Notes: generated by a model not told the origin, from the letters alone. Numbered from the stretch's first letter, positions 52,731-62,300 are shown. The stretch: DNA of 64,000 bases from Streptomyces sp. R21 (GCF_041051975.1 NZ_CP163435.1:3596001-3660000); one strand, 5' to 3'. Made by a program: numbers and translations.

Positions 52731-53846
52731 ATGTCGATGATCCGTGACCTGCGTGCCGCGGTCCGGCCCTCCCGTCCCACGCTGCGCAAGGAGAGCGGCG
52801 GCTACGACACCACCCGTGACCCCGCGACGCCCTCCGCGGTCGTCGATTGCGCCGTCTACCGCGACGGTGCCCGCGTCGACACTCCCAGCGCCCTGACCCC
52901 GCACGAGGCGATGCGCCAGGTGCGCCGCGACGGGGGCTTCGTCTGGATCGGTCTGCACGAGCCCACCGAGGCCGAATTCGCCGGTATCGCGCGCGAGTTC
53001 GGGCTGCACCCGCTGGCTGTGGAGGACGCCGTACAGGCCCACCAGCGGCCCAAGCTGGAGCGGTACGACGACTCGCTGTTCACCGTCTTCAAGACCATCC
53101 ACTACGTCGAGCACGACGAACTCACCGCCACCAGCGAGGTGGTGGAGACCGGCGAGGTCATGTGCTTCACCGGCCGGGACTTCTTCATCACCGTCCGGCA
53201 CGGCGGGCAGGGCTCGTTGCGGGCGCTGCGCCACCGGCTGCAGGACGACCCGGAGTTGCTCGCCAAGGGCCCCTCGGCGGTGCTGCACGCCATCGCCGAC
53301 CACGTCGTCGACGGGTACATCGCGGTCGCGGACGCCGTGCAGGACGACATCGACGAGGTGGAGACGGAGGTGTTCTCGCCCGGACGCAAGGGCACGCCGC
53401 GCGGCACGGACGCCGGCCGGATCTACCAACTCAAGCGCGAGGTACTGGAGTTCAAGCGCGCCGTCGCCCCGCTGCTGCGCCCCATGCTGCTGCTGAGCGA
53501 GCGGCCGATGCGGTTGATCGACCCGGACATCCAGAAGTACTTCCGCGATGTCGCCGACCACGTCGCCCGCGTCCAGGAGCAGGTCCTCGGCTTCGACGAG
53601 CTGCTCAACTCGATCCTCCAGGCCAACCTGGCGCAGGCCTCGGTCGCGCAGAACGAGGACATGCGCAAGATCACGTCATGGGCCGCGATCGTCGCCGTAC
53701 CGACCATGGTCTGCGGCGTCTACGGCATGAACTTCCAGTACATGCCGGAGCTGCACTGGAAGTTCGGCTACCCGCTCGTCCTCGGCGTCACCGTCGGCAT
53801 CTGTCTCACGATCCACCGCACGCTGAAGCGCAACGGCTGGCTGTGA
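52731..53846 (+). CDS. corA: CorA magnesium/cobalt transporter
   Basis: 371 aa. A large cytoplasmic N-terminal domain (residues 1-300; FVWIGLHEPTEAEFAGIAREFGLHPLAVEDA is the conserved core) leads into the long stalk helix and two C-terminal membrane helices joined by the selectivity motif Y-G332-M333-N334. It works as a pentamer for Mg uptake and possibly Co or Ni. The basic KRNGWL tail is normal. The ATG at 52731 has GAAGGAG nine bases upstream. Confidence 0.95.
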   Translation: MSMIRDLRAAVRPSRPTLRKESGGYDTTRDPATPSAVVDCAVYRDGARVDTPSALTPHEAMRQVRRDGGFVWIGLHEPTEAEFAGIAREFGLHPLAVEDAVQAHQRPKLERYDDSLFTVFKTIHYVEHDELTATSEVVETGEVMCFTGRDFFITVRHGGQGSLRALRHRLQDDPELLAKGPSAVLHAIADHVVDGYIAVADAVQDDIDEVETEVFSPGRKGTPRGTDAGRIYQLKREVLEFKRAVAPLLRPMLLLSERPMRLIDPDIQKYFRDVADHVARVQEQVLGFDELLNSILQANLAQASVAQNEDMRKITSWAAIVAVPTMVCGVYGMNFQYMPELHWKFGYPLVLGVTVGICLTIHRTLKRNGWL

Positions 53847-53856
53847 TCGGGCTCGC

Positions 53857-53862
53857 TAGTCT
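53857..53862 (+). promoter_or_regulatory. Candidate leaderless -10 element
   Basis: TAGTCT ends six bases before the ATG at 53869, in the 22-bp gap after corA. No -35 is obvious. Confidence 0.4.
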
Positions 53863-53868
53863 TGCCCC

Positions 53869-54417
53869 ATGACAAGTGAGCTGCTCGACCAGGCCCTCGT
53901 CGAGGAGGCCACCAAGAAGTCCGGGCTGATCTGGGTGACCGGCAACGGCGTGCCCACGCTCCGGGCGGAAGGCGCGGCCCGGCCCGGGCGGCCGCTGTGG
54001 CACGTCTGGCACGACGGCGCCGCCTGCGTGGTCGGGGACGGGCCGGGCGAGCAGCCGCTGCCGGGGCTCGACGACGGGGGCGACGCGGTCGTCACCGTAC
54101 GCAGCAAGGACAAGGGCGGCCGACTGGTCGCCTGGCCCGCGAAGGTCGTGGAGCTCGCTCCGGACTCCGCGCAGTGGCAGGCGGCGGTCGCCGAGCTCAA
54201 GGGCAAGCGGCTGAACGCGCCGGACGGCGAGGCGATGCCCGGGCGCTGGGCCCGCGAATGCCGGGTGCTGCGCCTGGAGCCGTCGGGCACGCCGGCCGAG
54301 CTGCCGGACGGCTCGCTCGCCGCGCCTCCGCTGCCGAGCCCGGCGACGACCCGGCAGCCGATGCCTGCGGCCCTGCCCCGTCTGCTCTTCAGGAAGAAGA
54401 AGCGCAAGGAGGCCTGA
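53869..54417 (+). CDS. Conserved protein of unknown function
   Basis: 182 aa. The first 130 residues (SGLIWVTGNGVPTLRAEG, PLWHVWHDGAACVVGDGPGEQPLPGL, TVRSKDKGGRLVAWPAKVVEL) have an alternating strand pattern that suggests a split beta barrel like flavin-binding proteins, but no cofactor motif can be named. The C-terminus is Pro-rich and ends in a strongly basic RKKKRKEA. It lies just downstream of corA and may be read from its own promoter. Confidence 0.7.
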   Translation: MTSELLDQALVEEATKKSGLIWVTGNGVPTLRAEGAARPGRPLWHVWHDGAACVVGDGPGEQPLPGLDDGGDAVVTVRSKDKGGRLVAWPAKVVELAPDSAQWQAAVAELKGKRLNAPDGEAMPGRWARECRVLRLEPSGTPAELPDGSLAAPPLPSPATTRQPMPAALPRLLFRKKKRKEA

Positions 54418-54423
54418 GAAGGG

Positions 54424-55188
54424 TCAGGAGGACGGCAGCTGCTGCCCGTAGTCCACCGTCTCGTTCTTCGCCGGCTCCTCCAGGGAGAAGTCCTTGCCCC
54501 AGTCGGTGAGACGGAGGGTGCCGGCGCCGCCCGCGCGGACCAGCAGCAGCGGGTAGGGCGTGCCCTTCAGGGAGACGTCCAGGGCGCCGCCGGAGCCCTT
54601 GTCGCCGGTGATCCTTATGGTGCTGACGCCGCTCTGCTCGTGGTGGCCGTCGGTGGCCAGCGTGCCGTGCAGCGTGAGCAGTCCGTCGAGCAGGACGTTC
54701 TTGTCGGTGAAGCCGCTGAAGCGCTTGTAGGCGGGGTCGTCCTCGGGGACCTTCACGTACATGCCGTCGAGCTTGCCGGCGGCCCCCTTGTCCGTCGTGG
54801 CGTCGTCGCTCTTGCCGTCCTCGTGGTCCCAGAACGCGGCGTCGGCCTTGAGGAAGAGGTGCTCGCCGACGCGCAGCAGCCGGAAGGTCCCGCTCTTGGA
54901 GGTGACGGAGCCGGTGCCGCCGTCCGATTTCAGGCGCATGTCGAGTGTGTACGTGACACCGCCTGTCACCACGTTCCCCGAGAGGTGTACGGCGTCGGAG
55001 GACTGGGCGGCCTTCAGCGACTTCGCCTGGATCTGTGTCGCGGGAAGCTTGCCCACGCCGTTGGTGCCCGCGTCCGGGTCCTCGTCGCTGCTGCACCCCG
55101 TCAGTCCCGTCCCCATCACGGCCACTGCGCACACGGCGCTCACGAGTGCGGCCCTGCGCGTACGGCGGCCAGTGGGATGTGCAGTCAC
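54424..55188 (-). CDS. LppX/LprG-like lipoprotein
   Basis: 254 aa. A signal peptide with lipobox LTGC (Cys about residue 31) precedes a secreted domain rich in beta strands (AVHLSGNVVTGGVTYTLDMRLKSDGG, MYVKVPEDDPAYKRFSGF), typical of the LppX/LprA/F/G family, which bind acylated lipids in mycobacteria. A role in envelope lipid traffic is possible. GTG at 55188 was chosen; a TTG at 55218 is the upstream alternative. The gene overlaps nothing and converges with the unknown gene at 53869. Confidence 0.78.
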   Translation of the reverse strand: MTAHPTGRRTRRAALVSAVCAVAVMGTGLTGCSSDEDPDAGTNGVGKLPATQIQAKSLKAAQSSDAVHLSGNVVTGGVTYTLDMRLKSDGGTGSVTSKSGTFRLLRVGEHLFLKADAAFWDHEDGKSDDATTDKGAAGKLDGMYVKVPEDDPAYKRFSGFTDKNVLLDGLLTLHGTLATDGHHEQSGVSTIRITGDKGSGGALDVSLKGTPYPLLLVRAGGAGTLRLTDWGKDFSLEEPAKNETVDYGQQLPSS

Positions 55189-55360
55189 AGGTGGGGCCTC
55201 TCGTGCGGGGGTCCTCAACGGCGTACGGCAGCGTACCCGTGCCGTAGGCGGTCGACGGAGGCAGTCCGTCCGGACCGCCCACCAGGGCGTATCCGACCGG
55301 GACGGGCTAGCCTGAAGCCCAATTCAGCGGACATTCGCAGACGAAAGGGAGGCGCGGCGG

Positions 55361-56641
55361 ATGGCAGCAGGCGCCCCCCGGATCTTCGTCTCGCACCTCG
55401 CCGGTGTCCCCGTCTTCGACCCGAACGGCGACCAGGTGGGGCGCGTCCGCGATCTGGTCGCCATGCTGCGGGTCGGCCGCCGTCCGCCCCGGCTGCTCGG
55501 GCTCGTCGTCGAACTCTCCACGCGGCGCCGCATTTTCCTGCCGATGACCCGGGTGACCGGCATCCAGTCCGGCCAGGTCATCTCCACCGGCGTGCTCAAC
55601 GTGCGCCGCTTCGAGCAGCGGCCCACCGAACGGCTGGTGATCGGCGAGCTCCTCGACCGGCGCGTCACGCTCGTCGAGACCGGCGAGGAGGTCGCCGTCC
55701 TCGATGTGGCGGTGCACCAGCTGCCGGCCCGCCGGGACTGGGAGATCGACCGCGTCTTCGTACGGAAGGGGAAGTCCGGCGGGACCTTCCGGCGGGCCAA
55801 GGGCGAGACGCTGACCGTCGAGTGGTCCGCCGTGACCGGGTTCTCGCTGGAGGAGCACGGACAGGGCGCCGAGAGCCTGCTGGCCACCTTCGAGCAGCTG
55901 CGCCCGGCCGACCTCGCCAACGTCCTGCACCACCTCTCCCCCAAACGGCGCGCCGAGGTGGCCGCCGCCCTCGACGACGACCGTCTCGCCGACGTCCTGG
56001 AGGAGCTGCCCGAGGACGACCAGATCGAGATCCTCGGCAAGCTGAAGGAGGAGCGCGCCGCCGACGTCCTGGAGGCGATGGACCCGGACGACGCGGCCGA
56101 CCTGCTCGCCGAGCTGCCCGAGGAGGACAAGGAGCGGCTGCTGACGCTGATGCAGCCGGACGACGCGGCCGACGTACGGCGGCTGATGGCGTACGAGGAG
56201 AAGACGGCCGGCGGTCTGATGACGACCGAGCCGATCGTGCTGCGGCCGGACGCCACCGTCGCCGACGCGCTGGCCTCCATCCGCAACCAGGACCTGTCCC
56301 CCGCGCTCGCCGCGCAGGTGTACGTGTGCCGCCCGCCGGACGAGACGCCGACCGGCAAGTACCTGGGGACCGTTCACTTCCAGCGGCTCCTTCGCGACCC
56401 GCCGTACACACTGGTCAGCGCCCTGGTCGACGACGATCTGATGCCGCTGTCCCCGGACGCCGCGCTGCCGGTGGTGGCGGGCTTCTTCGCGACGTACGAC
56501 ATGGTCGCGGCGCCCGTGGTCGACGAGAGCGGCTCGCTGCTCGGCGCGGTGACCGTGGACGACGTACTGGACCACATGCTGCCGGAGGACTGGCGCGAGA
56601 CCGAGTTCCATCTCGACGAGGGGGCTCCCCATGGCGCCTGA
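55361..56641 (+). CDS. Soluble MgtE-N/CBS protein lacking the channel domain
   Basis: 426 aa. Residues 1-80 are PRC-barrel-like (VSHLAGVPVFDPNGDQVGRVRDLVAML); about 165-285 are the MgtE N helical superhelix with repeated acidic motifs (ALDDDRLADVLEELPEDDQIEILG); residues 290-410 are a CBS pair (GGLMTTEPIVLRPDATVADAL and GSLLGAVTVDDVLDHMLP). A full MgtE would continue with five membrane helices, which are absent here. It therefore may sense Mg in the cytoplasm and gate or signal to a partner. It overlaps the DUF1003 gene by 11 bp. An AAGGGAGG site precedes the ATG. Confidence 0.87.
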   Translation: MAAGAPRIFVSHLAGVPVFDPNGDQVGRVRDLVAMLRVGRRPPRLLGLVVELSTRRRIFLPMTRVTGIQSGQVISTGVLNVRRFEQRPTERLVIGELLDRRVTLVETGEEVAVLDVAVHQLPARRDWEIDRVFVRKGKSGGTFRRAKGETLTVEWSAVTGFSLEEHGQGAESLLATFEQLRPADLANVLHHLSPKRRAEVAAALDDDRLADVLEELPEDDQIEILGKLKEERAADVLEAMDPDDAADLLAELPEEDKERLLTLMQPDDAADVRRLMAYEEKTAGGLMTTEPIVLRPDATVADALASIRNQDLSPALAAQVYVCRPPDETPTGKYLGTVHFQRLLRDPPYTLVSALVDDDLMPLSPDAALPVVAGFFATYDMVAAPVVDESGSLLGAVTVDDVLDHMLPEDWRETEFHLDEGAPHGA

Positions 56642-57236
56642 GCGCGACGGACGCGACACCCGCGTCGAGACCCGCGAGCGCACCGTCTCCGGGGCGACCG
56701 CGACCACCCGGCCGCGCACCCGGCTGGACCAGCCGCTGCTGCCGCGCCGCCGGCTGCTGCCGGAATGGGACCCGGAGGCCTTCGGACGGCTGTCGGAGCG
56801 GATCGCGCGGTTCCTGGGCACCGGGCGGTTCATCGTCTGGATGACGGTCGTCATCATCCTGTGGGTGCTGTGGAACGTCGCGGCCCCCTCCGACCTGCGC
56901 TTCGACCACTACCCGTTCATCTTCCTGACCCTGATGCTGTCGCTCCAGGCCTCCTACGCGGCCCCGCTCATCCTGCTCGCGCAGAACCGGCAGGACGACC
57001 GCGACCGGGTCAATCTCGAACAGGACCGCAAGCAGAACGAGCGCTCGATCGCGGACACCGAATATCTGACCCGGGAGATCGCCGCCCTGCGTATCGGCCT
57101 CGGCGAGGTCGCCACCCGCGACTGGATCCGCTCCGAACTCCAGGACCTGGTCAAGGAGCTGGACGGGCATCACCAGGACGGCCACGTCGTATTCCCGGCG
57201 GAAGCACCGCGCGGACGTGACGTAGACGACCGCTGA
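56631..57236 (+). CDS. DUF1003 membrane protein
   Basis: 201 aa. Two membrane helices (about FIVWMTVVIILWVLWNVAA and FIFLTLMLSLQASYAAPLILL) are followed by a charged helix (RQDDRDRVNLEQDRKQNERSI) as in the DUF1003 family. Its gene overlaps the MgtE-N/CBS gene by 11 bp, a conserved pairing that suggests it may be the membrane partner the soluble protein lacks. It has no known transport activity. Confidence 0.87.
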   Translation: MAPERDGRDTRVETRERTVSGATATTRPRTRLDQPLLPRRRLLPEWDPEAFGRLSERIARFLGTGRFIVWMTVVIILWVLWNVAAPSDLRFDHYPFIFLTLMLSLQASYAAPLILLAQNRQDDRDRVNLEQDRKQNERSIADTEYLTREIAALRIGLGEVATRDWIRSELQDLVKELDGHHQDGHVVFPAEAPRGRDVDDR

Positions 57237-57267
57237 CGGGGCTTTCCGAGGCACCTGGGGGGCGCCG

Positions 57268-57273
57268 TACCAT
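57268..57273 (+). promoter_or_regulatory. Candidate leaderless -10 element
   Basis: TACCAT ends seven bases before the mrp ATG; no ribosome-binding site occurs in the gap. Confidence 0.4.
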
Positions 57274-57280
57274 CGACCCT

Positions 57281-58414
57281 ATGGCTACGGAAGACGCGGT
57301 GCGTGAAGCACTGGCGACGGTGAACGACCCCGAGATCCAACGACCCATCACCGAGCTCGGGATGGTCAAGGCAGTGGAGATCGGTGCGGACGGAGCGGTC
57401 GCGGTCACCGTCTACCTGACCGTCTCCGGCTGCCCGATGCGCGAGACGATCACCAAGAACGTGACGGACGCGGTCGCGGCGGTCGAGGGCGTCACGCGCG
57501 TCGACGTGACCCTCGACGTGATGAGCGACGAGCAGCGCCGTGAGCTGGCGTCCGCGCTGCGCGGCGGCCAGGCCGAGCGCGAGGTCCCCTTCGCCAAGCC
57601 GGGCTCGCTGACCCGCGTGTACGCGGTGGCGTCCGGCAAGGGCGGCGTCGGCAAGTCCTCGGTGACGGTGAACCTGGCGGCGGCGATGGCCGCGGACGGC
57701 CTGAAGGTGGGCGTCGTCGACGCCGACATCTACGGCCACTCCGTGCCCCGCATGCTGGGCGCCGACGGCAAGCCCACCCAGGTCGAGAACATGATCATGC
57801 CGCCGTCCGCGAACGGCGTGAAGGTCATCTCCATCGGCATGTTCACCCCGGGCAACGCCCCGGTGGTGTGGCGCGGCCCGATGCTGCACCGCGCCCTCCA
57901 GCAGTTCCTGGCGGACGTGTACTGGGGCGACCTCGACGTGCTCCTCCTCGACCTCCCGCCGGGCACGGGCGACATCGCGATCTCCGTCGCGCAGCTCGTC
58001 CCGAACGCGGAGATCCTCGTCGTCACGACCCCGCAGCAGGCCGCCGCCGAGGTCGCCGAGCGCGCGGGCTCCATCGCCGTCCAGACCCACCAGAAGATCG
58101 TCGGCGTCGTCGAGAACATGGCGGGCCTGCCGTGCCCGCACTGCGGCGAGATGGTCGACGTCTTCGGCACGGGCGGCGGCCAGTCGGTCGCCGAGGGCCT
58201 CACCCGCACGACCGGCGCGACCGTCCCGGTCCTCGGCTCCATCCCGATCGACGTCCGCCTGCGCGAGGGCGGCGACGAGGGCAAGCCGGTCGTCCTGACG
58301 GACCCGGACTCCCCGGCGGGTTCCGCGCTGCGCGCGATCGCCGGGAAGCTGGGCGGCCGCCAGCGAGGCCTGTCGGGCATGTCGCTGGGGATCACGCCGC
58401 GCAACAAGTTCTAG
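57281..58414 (+). CDS. mrp: Mrp/NBP35-type iron-sulfur carrier ATPase
   Basis: 377 aa. The N-terminal MIP18/DUF59 domain (VREALATVNDPEIQRPITELGMVK) is followed by a P-loop ATPase with the deviant Walker A SGKGGVGKSS and the Cys pair in LPCPHCGEMVD that bridges an Fe4S4 cluster between subunits. It delivers clusters to apoproteins in the cytoplasm. The ending MSLGITPRNKF is highly conserved in actinobacteria. It stands near tatB and htrA, as in mycobacteria. Confidence 0.94.
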   Translation: MATEDAVREALATVNDPEIQRPITELGMVKAVEIGADGAVAVTVYLTVSGCPMRETITKNVTDAVAAVEGVTRVDVTLDVMSDEQRRELASALRGGQAEREVPFAKPGSLTRVYAVASGKGGVGKSSVTVNLAAAMAADGLKVGVVDADIYGHSVPRMLGADGKPTQVENMIMPPSANGVKVISIGMFTPGNAPVVWRGPMLHRALQQFLADVYWGDLDVLLLDLPPGTGDIAISVAQLVPNAEILVVTTPQQAAAEVAERAGSIAVQTHQKIVGVVENMAGLPCPHCGEMVDVFGTGGGQSVAEGLTRTTGATVPVLGSIPIDVRLREGGDEGKPVVLTDPDSPAGSALRAIAGKLGGRQRGLSGMSLGITPRNKF

Positions 58415-58447
58415 TACTTCCCGAGTGCTCCCCGAGTGCTTCCTGAG

Positions 58448-58495
58448 TACGACGAAGGGGGCGCCGTCCTGCGGGACGGCGCCCCCTTCGTCGTA
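58448..58495. terminator. Strong bidirectional terminator
   Basis: A 22-bp perfect stem (58448-58469 with 58474-58495) with a TGCG loop lies between the convergent mrp and 58506 genes. It is the longest perfect stem in the window. Confidence 0.92.
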
Positions 58496-58505
58496 CAGCG
58501 TGCTG

Positions 58506-59162
58506 TTACGCGTACGCCCCGATGTCCTTGACCATGGCGAAGGCGAGCCCGTACGCGCTCATGCCGCGCCCGTACGCGCCCACGTGGACGCCTTCCTGGG
58601 TGGAGCCCGCGAGGACCCAGCCGAACTCGGACTCGCGGTAGTGGAAGGGGGTCGGCACCCCGTCCACGGGGAGCGACAGCGTGGACCAGTCGGAACCCGT
58701 CAGGTCGTCCGCCAGCACCCAGGCCGTCTCGGTCTGCTGGTCCAGCCAGTCGTCCCGCAGGGTGTGGTCCATCTGGCCGGGCCAGGTGAAGTTCAGCAGC
58801 CCCACGCCCGCGAGCCAGGCCGCGGAGGACACCGAGGTGGCCTCCAGGAGGCCGGTGCCGTCCGCGCTGCGCCGTACGGGGCTGGCCGCGACGGTGACCA
58901 CGACCGCGAAGCGCTCCTTGTCCTCCGTCGACTCGCTGCGCACCGAGGGCTCGTCGCCGTGCCCGATCGAACCGTGCTCGACGGCACCGTCTGCCGAGGT
59001 GCCGACCTGCATCAGCCAGCGCGGTCCCGTGAAGGCCTCGTCAAGGCCGTACCAGGGGAAGGGCGCCAGCAGGTAGCCGTCGACCGTGCGCCGGGCGGAG
59101 GGGACCTGTTGTCCGCCCTCCGCGGCCGGCGCCTGCGCGCCTACCCGACTTGTCGTCTCCAT
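58506..59162 (-). CDS. Conserved actinobacterial protein of unknown function
   Basis: 218 aa. The middle (YLLAPFPWYGLDEAFTGPRWLMQVG, WSTLSLPVDGVPTPFHYRESEFGWVLAGS) is conserved in Streptomyces; I do not recognise a catalytic family. It has no signal peptide and no membrane helix. The ATG at 59162 has GAGGAGG upstream; the in-frame extension to 59258 was rejected. It lies between mrp and tatB and could belong to the same conserved block. Confidence 0.7.
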   Translation of the reverse strand: METTSRVGAQAPAAEGGQQVPSARRTVDGYLLAPFPWYGLDEAFTGPRWLMQVGTSADGAVEHGSIGHGDEPSVRSESTEDKERFAVVVTVAASPVRRSADGTGLLEATSVSSAAWLAGVGLLNFTWPGQMDHTLRDDWLDQQTETAWVLADDLTGSDWSTLSLPVDGVPTPFHYRESEFGWVLAGSTQEGVHVGAYGRGMSAYGLAFAMVKDIGAYA

Positions 59163-59389
59163 CTGCCGGACGCCTCCTCGCTCTCGTCGGACCGGAGCGG
59201 CCCGCCCCCCTCGGGCGTCCTTGTCGGTCCGCACAACAACTGGGCAGCATAGCCACACCGCTCCGAGCAGCGGCGAAACCGGTCGGCGGGTGGGTCGCGC
59301 ACGCGTCGGATTCCGGCCGCGCAGGACCCGTCTGAGGTGCGCGTATGGCGTGGGTACGGCGGTGGTGGCTACGGCTCAGGTGGCGTGGC

Positions 59390-59863
59390 TCACGTGGCGT
59401 CCGCGTCGAAGGGCGGGCGGTCGTCCGGTTCGGGCTTCTCGGGCTTCTTCGTCATGTCGACGGCGCCGTTCGAGGGCGTGGCGGACGAGGGCAGCGACGG
59501 GGTGTCGGACGAGGAGGACGACGAGGGCAAGGACTCCGACTCGCGGCCGTGGACCGCGTCCGCGACCTCGGCCATCTCCTTCTTCAGGTCGAAGCCGTTG
59601 CGGATTTCCTTGAGCCCCAGGTCGTCGTTGTCCAGCTGCTTGCGGATGAACGTCTTGGGGTTGAGGTCCTCGAAGTCGAAGTCCTTGAACTCGGGGCCCA
59701 GTTCCTCGCGGATGTCGGCCTTGGCGCTCTCCGAGAACTCGCGGATCTTGCGAATGGTGCGCGTGACGTCCTGGATCATCTTCGGAAGCTTGTCGGGACC
59801 GAAGACGAGCACAGCGAGGACGACGAGCGTCACCAGCTCGAGCGGTCCTATGTCATTGAACAC
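59390..59863 (-). CDS. tatB: Twin-arginine translocase subunit TatB
   Basis: 157 aa. One N-terminal membrane helix (LELVTLVVLAVLVFG), the Gly-Pro hinge FGPDKLPKMI and an amphipathic helix follow the TatA/B pattern; the long acidic Ser-rich tail fits TatB. It forms with TatC the receptor for folded proteins carrying twin-arginine signals. The GTG at 59863 has AAGGAG seven bases upstream. It follows the HtrA and sigma genes in the same orientation, with 197 bp between it and htrA. Confidence 0.92.
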   Translation of the reverse strand: MFNDIGPLELVTLVVLAVLVFGPDKLPKMIQDVTRTIRKIREFSESAKADIREELGPEFKDFDFEDLNPKTFIRKQLDNDDLGLKEIRNGFDLKKEMAEVADAVHGRESESLPSSSSSSDTPSLPSSATPSNGAVDMTKKPEKPEPDDRPPFDADAT

Positions 59864-60060
59864 CTGAAGCTCCTTGCGATGTCCTCGGTCCTCGGCCCTC
59901 GGGTGGTCTTTGTCTTCCGTGGTCCGGGCCGGGTCCACGGTACCCGGCGATCCCGTCCGTCCGGAACTGTCCTGGGGTTTCCGGATGCGTGTACACGGCC
60001 GGTTTTCCACGATGTTTGCCGTTCGGAGCCGGGTTCGGGCGCCCGGCTGTGAAGTTCATG

Positions 60061-62163
60061 TCAGTTGCCGCCGGCGGAGCCGAGGACGAGGGTGAGCTTC
60101 TTCTCCGTACCGTCGCGCTGGAGAGTCAGTTCCAGGCGGTCGCCGGGGCGGTGGGTGCGGGTCTTGACGATGAGCTCCTCGCCGGAGTGCACGCGCTGGC
60201 CGTCGACCTCGGTGATGACGTCGCCCGACTTGATGCCCGCCTTGTCGCCGGGGCCGTCCGCGGTGACCGCGGGACCTCCGTCGTTGCCCTTGAGGCCGAC
60301 ACGGGCTCCGTCGCCCGTGTAGTCCATGTCGAGCGTCACGCCGATCACGGGGTGGGTCGCCTTGCCCGTGTTGATCAGCTCCTCGGCGACGCGCTTGGCC
60401 TGGTTGACGGGGATGGCGAAGCCGAGCCCGATCGAACCGGCCTGACCGCCGTCCGTGCCGGAGCCGCTGTCGGCGGACCGGATCGCGCTGTTGATGCCGA
60501 TGACGCGGGCCTTGGAGTCGAGCAGCGGCCCGCCGGAGTTGCCGGGGTTGATCGGGGCGTCGGTCTGCAGGGCGTCGACGTACGACACGTCACTGCCGCT
60601 CGCTCCCTCGCCGCCCGCCGTGATGGGCCGCTCCTTGGCACTGATGATGCCGGAGGTGACGGTGTTGGCGAGGTCGAAGGGCGCGCCGATGGCGACGACG
60701 GGGTCGCCGACCCGGACGTTGTCGGAGTTGCCGAGCGGCAGGGGCTTGAGCCCGCTGACGCCGGTGACCCTGACGACGGCGAGGTCGTACCCGCTGTCGC
60801 GCCCGACGACGGTGGCCTTGGCGGTCTCGCCGCCGCTGAAGGCCACGGATATCTCGCCGCCGGTGCCGGCCGCTTCGACCACGTGGTTGTTGGTGAGGAT
60901 GTGCCCCCGGGTGTCGAGCACGAAGCCGGTGCCGGTGCCCTCCGCGTCGCTCCCGCGCACATGCAGGGTGACGACGCTGGGCAGCGCGCGGGCCGCGATG
61001 CCCGCCACGCTGTCCGGAGCCCGCCCCGGAGCCTCCGCACCGGCCTGCGGCAGCTCTACGTCCCCGAGCCCACCGTTGCGCTCCAGATAGGCCCCCACGG
61101 CGCCACCGACACCTCCGGAAACGAGCGCGAGCACCAGCGCCCCGAGCACCAGCGCCTTCTTCGCCCTCTTGCGCCGCTGAGCCTTGCTGGCGACGGCGAC
61201 CCCCGTCTGCTGGAGCGGGCCGGGGGCGGCCCAGGGGTCGTAGTTCTGCCAGGGGGCGGGGGTGGGGGGTGGCTGCGGAGCGCTCGGAAGAGGGGTGGGG
61301 ACGGGGGCGCTGGGCGCGGGGGTTCCGTGGGCGGGGGTGCTGTGCGGGAGGGGTACGGGGGCGGGGGTGTCGTGGGCCGGCGTTCCGTGGGCAGGCGTGC
61401 CCGCCGCCGGGTGCTGGACGGGCGGGGCGGGCGCCCATGGACCGGGCTCACCGTACGGAGGGGTGCCGTAGGGGTCGGGGGCGTGCAGGGGCTTGGGGCG
61501 GTCGAGGGGGGTGGTGGCGGGACCGGTCGCGAGGTTTGCGTCGGCCGCGGGCGCGAGGTTCGTGTGGGTGGCGGGCGCGAGGCCCGCATCGGTGCCGGGC
61601 GCGAGGTCGGAGTCGGAACCGGGCACGAGGCCTGTGCCGGTGCCGGGCGCGAGGTCCGCGTCCGTACCGGTCAGGAGCGTCGTGTCGGCGTCCGCCGGAA
61701 GGCTCGCGGCGGGGCCCGTGTGCGGCCCCGCCGGGGCGTGCGCGTGCGTGCCCTGGGCTTCGAGCCGCGCTACGGCGCCCACCTCGTGGGACGCCATGTC
61801 GCCCGGCTCGGCGCCCGGAACATGCCCTTGGTGCGCCGGAGCCGCAGCGTCCGGCCCGAACCCCTCGTCGGACCCGGCGGCAGGCGCCCAGCCGGACGGC
61901 ACCGCGTCGGACGGCACGTCACCCGTCTCCGCACCCGCCGCACGCTCCTGGTGCGCCGGTATCGGAGCGGAATCCGGAGCCTCCAGCTCGAAGTCACCGC
62001 CGGACCCGGCGCCCACCGCTGTCGAGGCCTGGCTCGGCGCGGGACGGTCCAGCTCGTAGTCGCCCCCGCCGGCGCCGTCGGCGACGGTGGTGTCGGGCGT
62101 CCCCGCGCCGTGCGGCCGGGGCCGGCTCCACCACTTCGCCTTCGTGGGTTTCCCCTCGTTCAT
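60061..62163 (-). CDS. htrA: HtrA/DegP-like membrane-anchored serine protease
   Basis: 700 aa. Residues 1-330 are a Pro/Ala/Gly/Thr-rich cytoplasmic region with repeated P-A-H-G-T-P-A-type units. One membrane helix follows (about 334-357), then a trypsin-fold domain with triad His427 (LTNNHVVEAA), Asp460 (DLAVVRVTG) and Ser543 (GNSGGPLL), and a C-terminal PDZ domain (VGLKGNDGGPAVTADGPGDKAGIKSGDVITEVDGQ region). It should degrade misfolded proteins outside the membrane. The stop is near the tatB promoter region. The ATG at 62163 was preferred to one 29 codons upstream. Confidence 0.93.
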   Translation of the reverse strand: MNEGKPTKAKWWSRPRPHGAGTPDTTVADGAGGGDYELDRPAPSQASTAVGAGSGGDFELEAPDSAPIPAHQERAAGAETGDVPSDAVPSGWAPAAGSDEGFGPDAAAPAHQGHVPGAEPGDMASHEVGAVARLEAQGTHAHAPAGPHTGPAASLPADADTTLLTGTDADLAPGTGTGLVPGSDSDLAPGTDAGLAPATHTNLAPAADANLATGPATTPLDRPKPLHAPDPYGTPPYGEPGPWAPAPPVQHPAAGTPAHGTPAHDTPAPVPLPHSTPAHGTPAPSAPVPTPLPSAPQPPPTPAPWQNYDPWAAPGPLQQTGVAVASKAQRRKRAKKALVLGALVLALVSGGVGGAVGAYLERNGGLGDVELPQAGAEAPGRAPDSVAGIAARALPSVVTLHVRGSDAEGTGTGFVLDTRGHILTNNHVVEAAGTGGEISVAFSGGETAKATVVGRDSGYDLAVVRVTGVSGLKPLPLGNSDNVRVGDPVVAIGAPFDLANTVTSGIISAKERPITAGGEGASGSDVSYVDALQTDAPINPGNSGGPLLDSKARVIGINSAIRSADSGSGTDGGQAGSIGLGFAIPVNQAKRVAEELINTGKATHPVIGVTLDMDYTGDGARVGLKGNDGGPAVTADGPGDKAGIKSGDVITEVDGQRVHSGEELIVKTRTHRPGDRLELTLQRDGTEKKLTLVLGSAGGN

Positions 62164-62300
62164 GTTCTCCCCACACCTGGCCCGCGACACAACTCGCCGA
62201 CGGTCACCGCAGATTGTCGACTCCGCGCCCGGGATCCCTCCGGCGGACACGGCTCACCCAGGATTCAACCAGGTTCACGGGCCGTCGCGCAGTGATGGGG

